From assembly GCA_946479185.1 (NCBI GenBank), contig CAMLFF010000010.1, positions 1 through 24,107 of the forward strand: DNA of 24,107 nucleotides, read 5' to 3'. Position numbers and translations under genes: made by a program. The notes under the pieces were generated by a model. That model had not been told where the DNA came from and searched no databases. It saw only the letters and a program-made list of their open reading frames with translations. Every line of letters begins with the position of its first letter. Position 1 is the stretch's first letter. Positions 23,709 through 24,107 of the stretch are shown one piece after another. The stretch is from an uncultured Sphingobium sp. (lineage in GTDB: Bacteria; Pseudomonadota; Alphaproteobacteria; Sphingomonadales; Sphingomonadaceae).

Positions 23709-24107
23709 GTGACCAGCACTCAACCCAGCACAGCCCGCACCAGCGCAAAAAACAGCAATGGCCCAACGCCAATGATGGCGCAGTATCTTGCACTTAAGGG
23801 TGATGCGGGAGGCGATCTGCTCTTCTATCGCATGGGTGATTTCTTCGAGCTGTTCTTCGATGATGCGAAGATCGCTGCTGCCGTTCTCGATATCGCCCTG
23901 ACGACACGCGGCGAGCATCAAGGCGAGCCGATTCCAATGTGCGGCGTGCCAGTTCACAGCGCGGATGGCTATCTGGCGCGACTCATCAGGGCGGGGCACC
24001 GGGTTGCCATTGCCGAGCAGACCGAGACGCCAGAGCAGGCCAAGGCGCGTGGCGTCCGGCTGATCGCGACGGTCTCGAGGGCCTCTTCGCGGTCGGTGAC
24101 GTCGATC
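23709..24107 (+). CDS. mutS: DNA mismatch repair protein MutS, N-terminal fragment
   Basis: The frame is open from GTG 23709 to the window edge (133 codons) and continues beyond it. The N-terminal mismatch-recognition domain is clear: '[10 protein letters not shown]' (21-30), '[18 protein letters not shown]' with the Phe-x-Glu wedge (Phe45, Glu47), '[17 protein letters not shown]' and '[20 protein letters not shown]'. MutS scans DNA for mismatches and recruits MutL. The Shine-Dalgarno is weak. An ATG pair at codons 22-23 is a possible shorter start, but the GTG gives the usual extended N-terminus. From about 24054 on, the translation no longer fits MutS well and the codon choice changes, so the last 50-55 bases should be treated as doubtful. 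Confidence 0.9.
   Translation, partial: MTSTQPSTARTSAKNSNGPTPMMAQYLALKGDAGGDLLFYRMGDFFELFFDDAKIAAAVLDIALTTRGEHQGEPIPMCGVPVHSADGYLARLIRAGHRVAIAEQTETPEQAKARGVRLIATVSRASSRSVTSI

Noticed and set aside
1..24107. Search for CRISPR array, tRNA/rRNA, prophage, transposase, toxin-antitoxin or biosynthetic cluster
   Set aside because: No regularly spaced repeats, tRNA-like cloverleafs, integrase/transposase motifs or defence-type genes were seen. The gene content is chromosomal housekeeping with two repair genes.

Overview
The window is chromosomal DNA from a GC-rich alphaproteobacterium, most likely Sphingomonadales (Sphingobium/Sphingopyxis/Sphingomonas type). The evidence is a MipZ-type division ATPase, a CBP3-type cytochrome bc1 chaperone beside a DUF177 protein, a Caulobacter/sphingomonad-style TonB-dependent receptor, a ligase-associated helicase and PdeM nuclease, and a GTTC-N7-GTTC alphaproteobacterial SOS box in front of dinB. 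The content is mostly core and housekeeping. I see no prophage, transposase, CRISPR array, rRNA or tRNA.

Layout. (1) 1-1.7 kb: the tail of a RidA-family gene, a FemAB/GNAT-like protein (COG3146 type) and a convergent small Sel1-repeat protein. (2) 1.8-5.6 kb: panC (minus) diverges from mipZ, a membrane J-domain protein and a phosphomannomutase/phosphoglucomutase (plus). This run ends at a strong UUCG-tetraloop terminator, and a small RNA may lie just before it. (3) 5.7-11.2 kb: a small membrane protein, a ligase-associated Lhr-type DEXH helicase, a secreted protein with two retropepsin-like DTG motifs, trhO (minus) and pdeM (plus). The helicase and PdeM belong to one known DNA-repair module but are separated here, and its ligase and exonuclease partners are not in the window. 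(4) 11.2-14.3 kb: a stand-alone TonB-dependent receptor with its own promoter and terminator. (5) 14.3-16.0 kb: a minus-strand, translationally coupled run of SCO1/SenC lipoprotein, YcgN-like cysteine-cluster protein and YgjP-like metallopeptidase. (6) 16.1-18.5 kb: a secreted ankyrin protein, SOS-controlled dinB and a GFA-domain protein. (7) 18.5-21.2 kb: a DUF177/CBP3 pair (minus) diverges from a BamE-like lipoprotein and an uncharacterised single-pass membrane protein. (8) 21.3-24.1 kb: maeB with its C-terminal phosphotransacetylase-like domain (minus) diverges from the 5' part of mutS, which runs off the window.

Several intergenic gaps hold REP-like inverted repeats (9.4-9.6, 18.0 and 21.2-21.3 kb). 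The last ~55 bases of the window fit MutS poorly and may be a chimeric or low-quality contig end. The best leads for follow-up are the LexA box at dinB, the split ligase-associated repair module, the candidate small RNA at 5.5 kb, the MipZ/J-domain coupling and the uncharacterised membrane protein at 20.4 kb.
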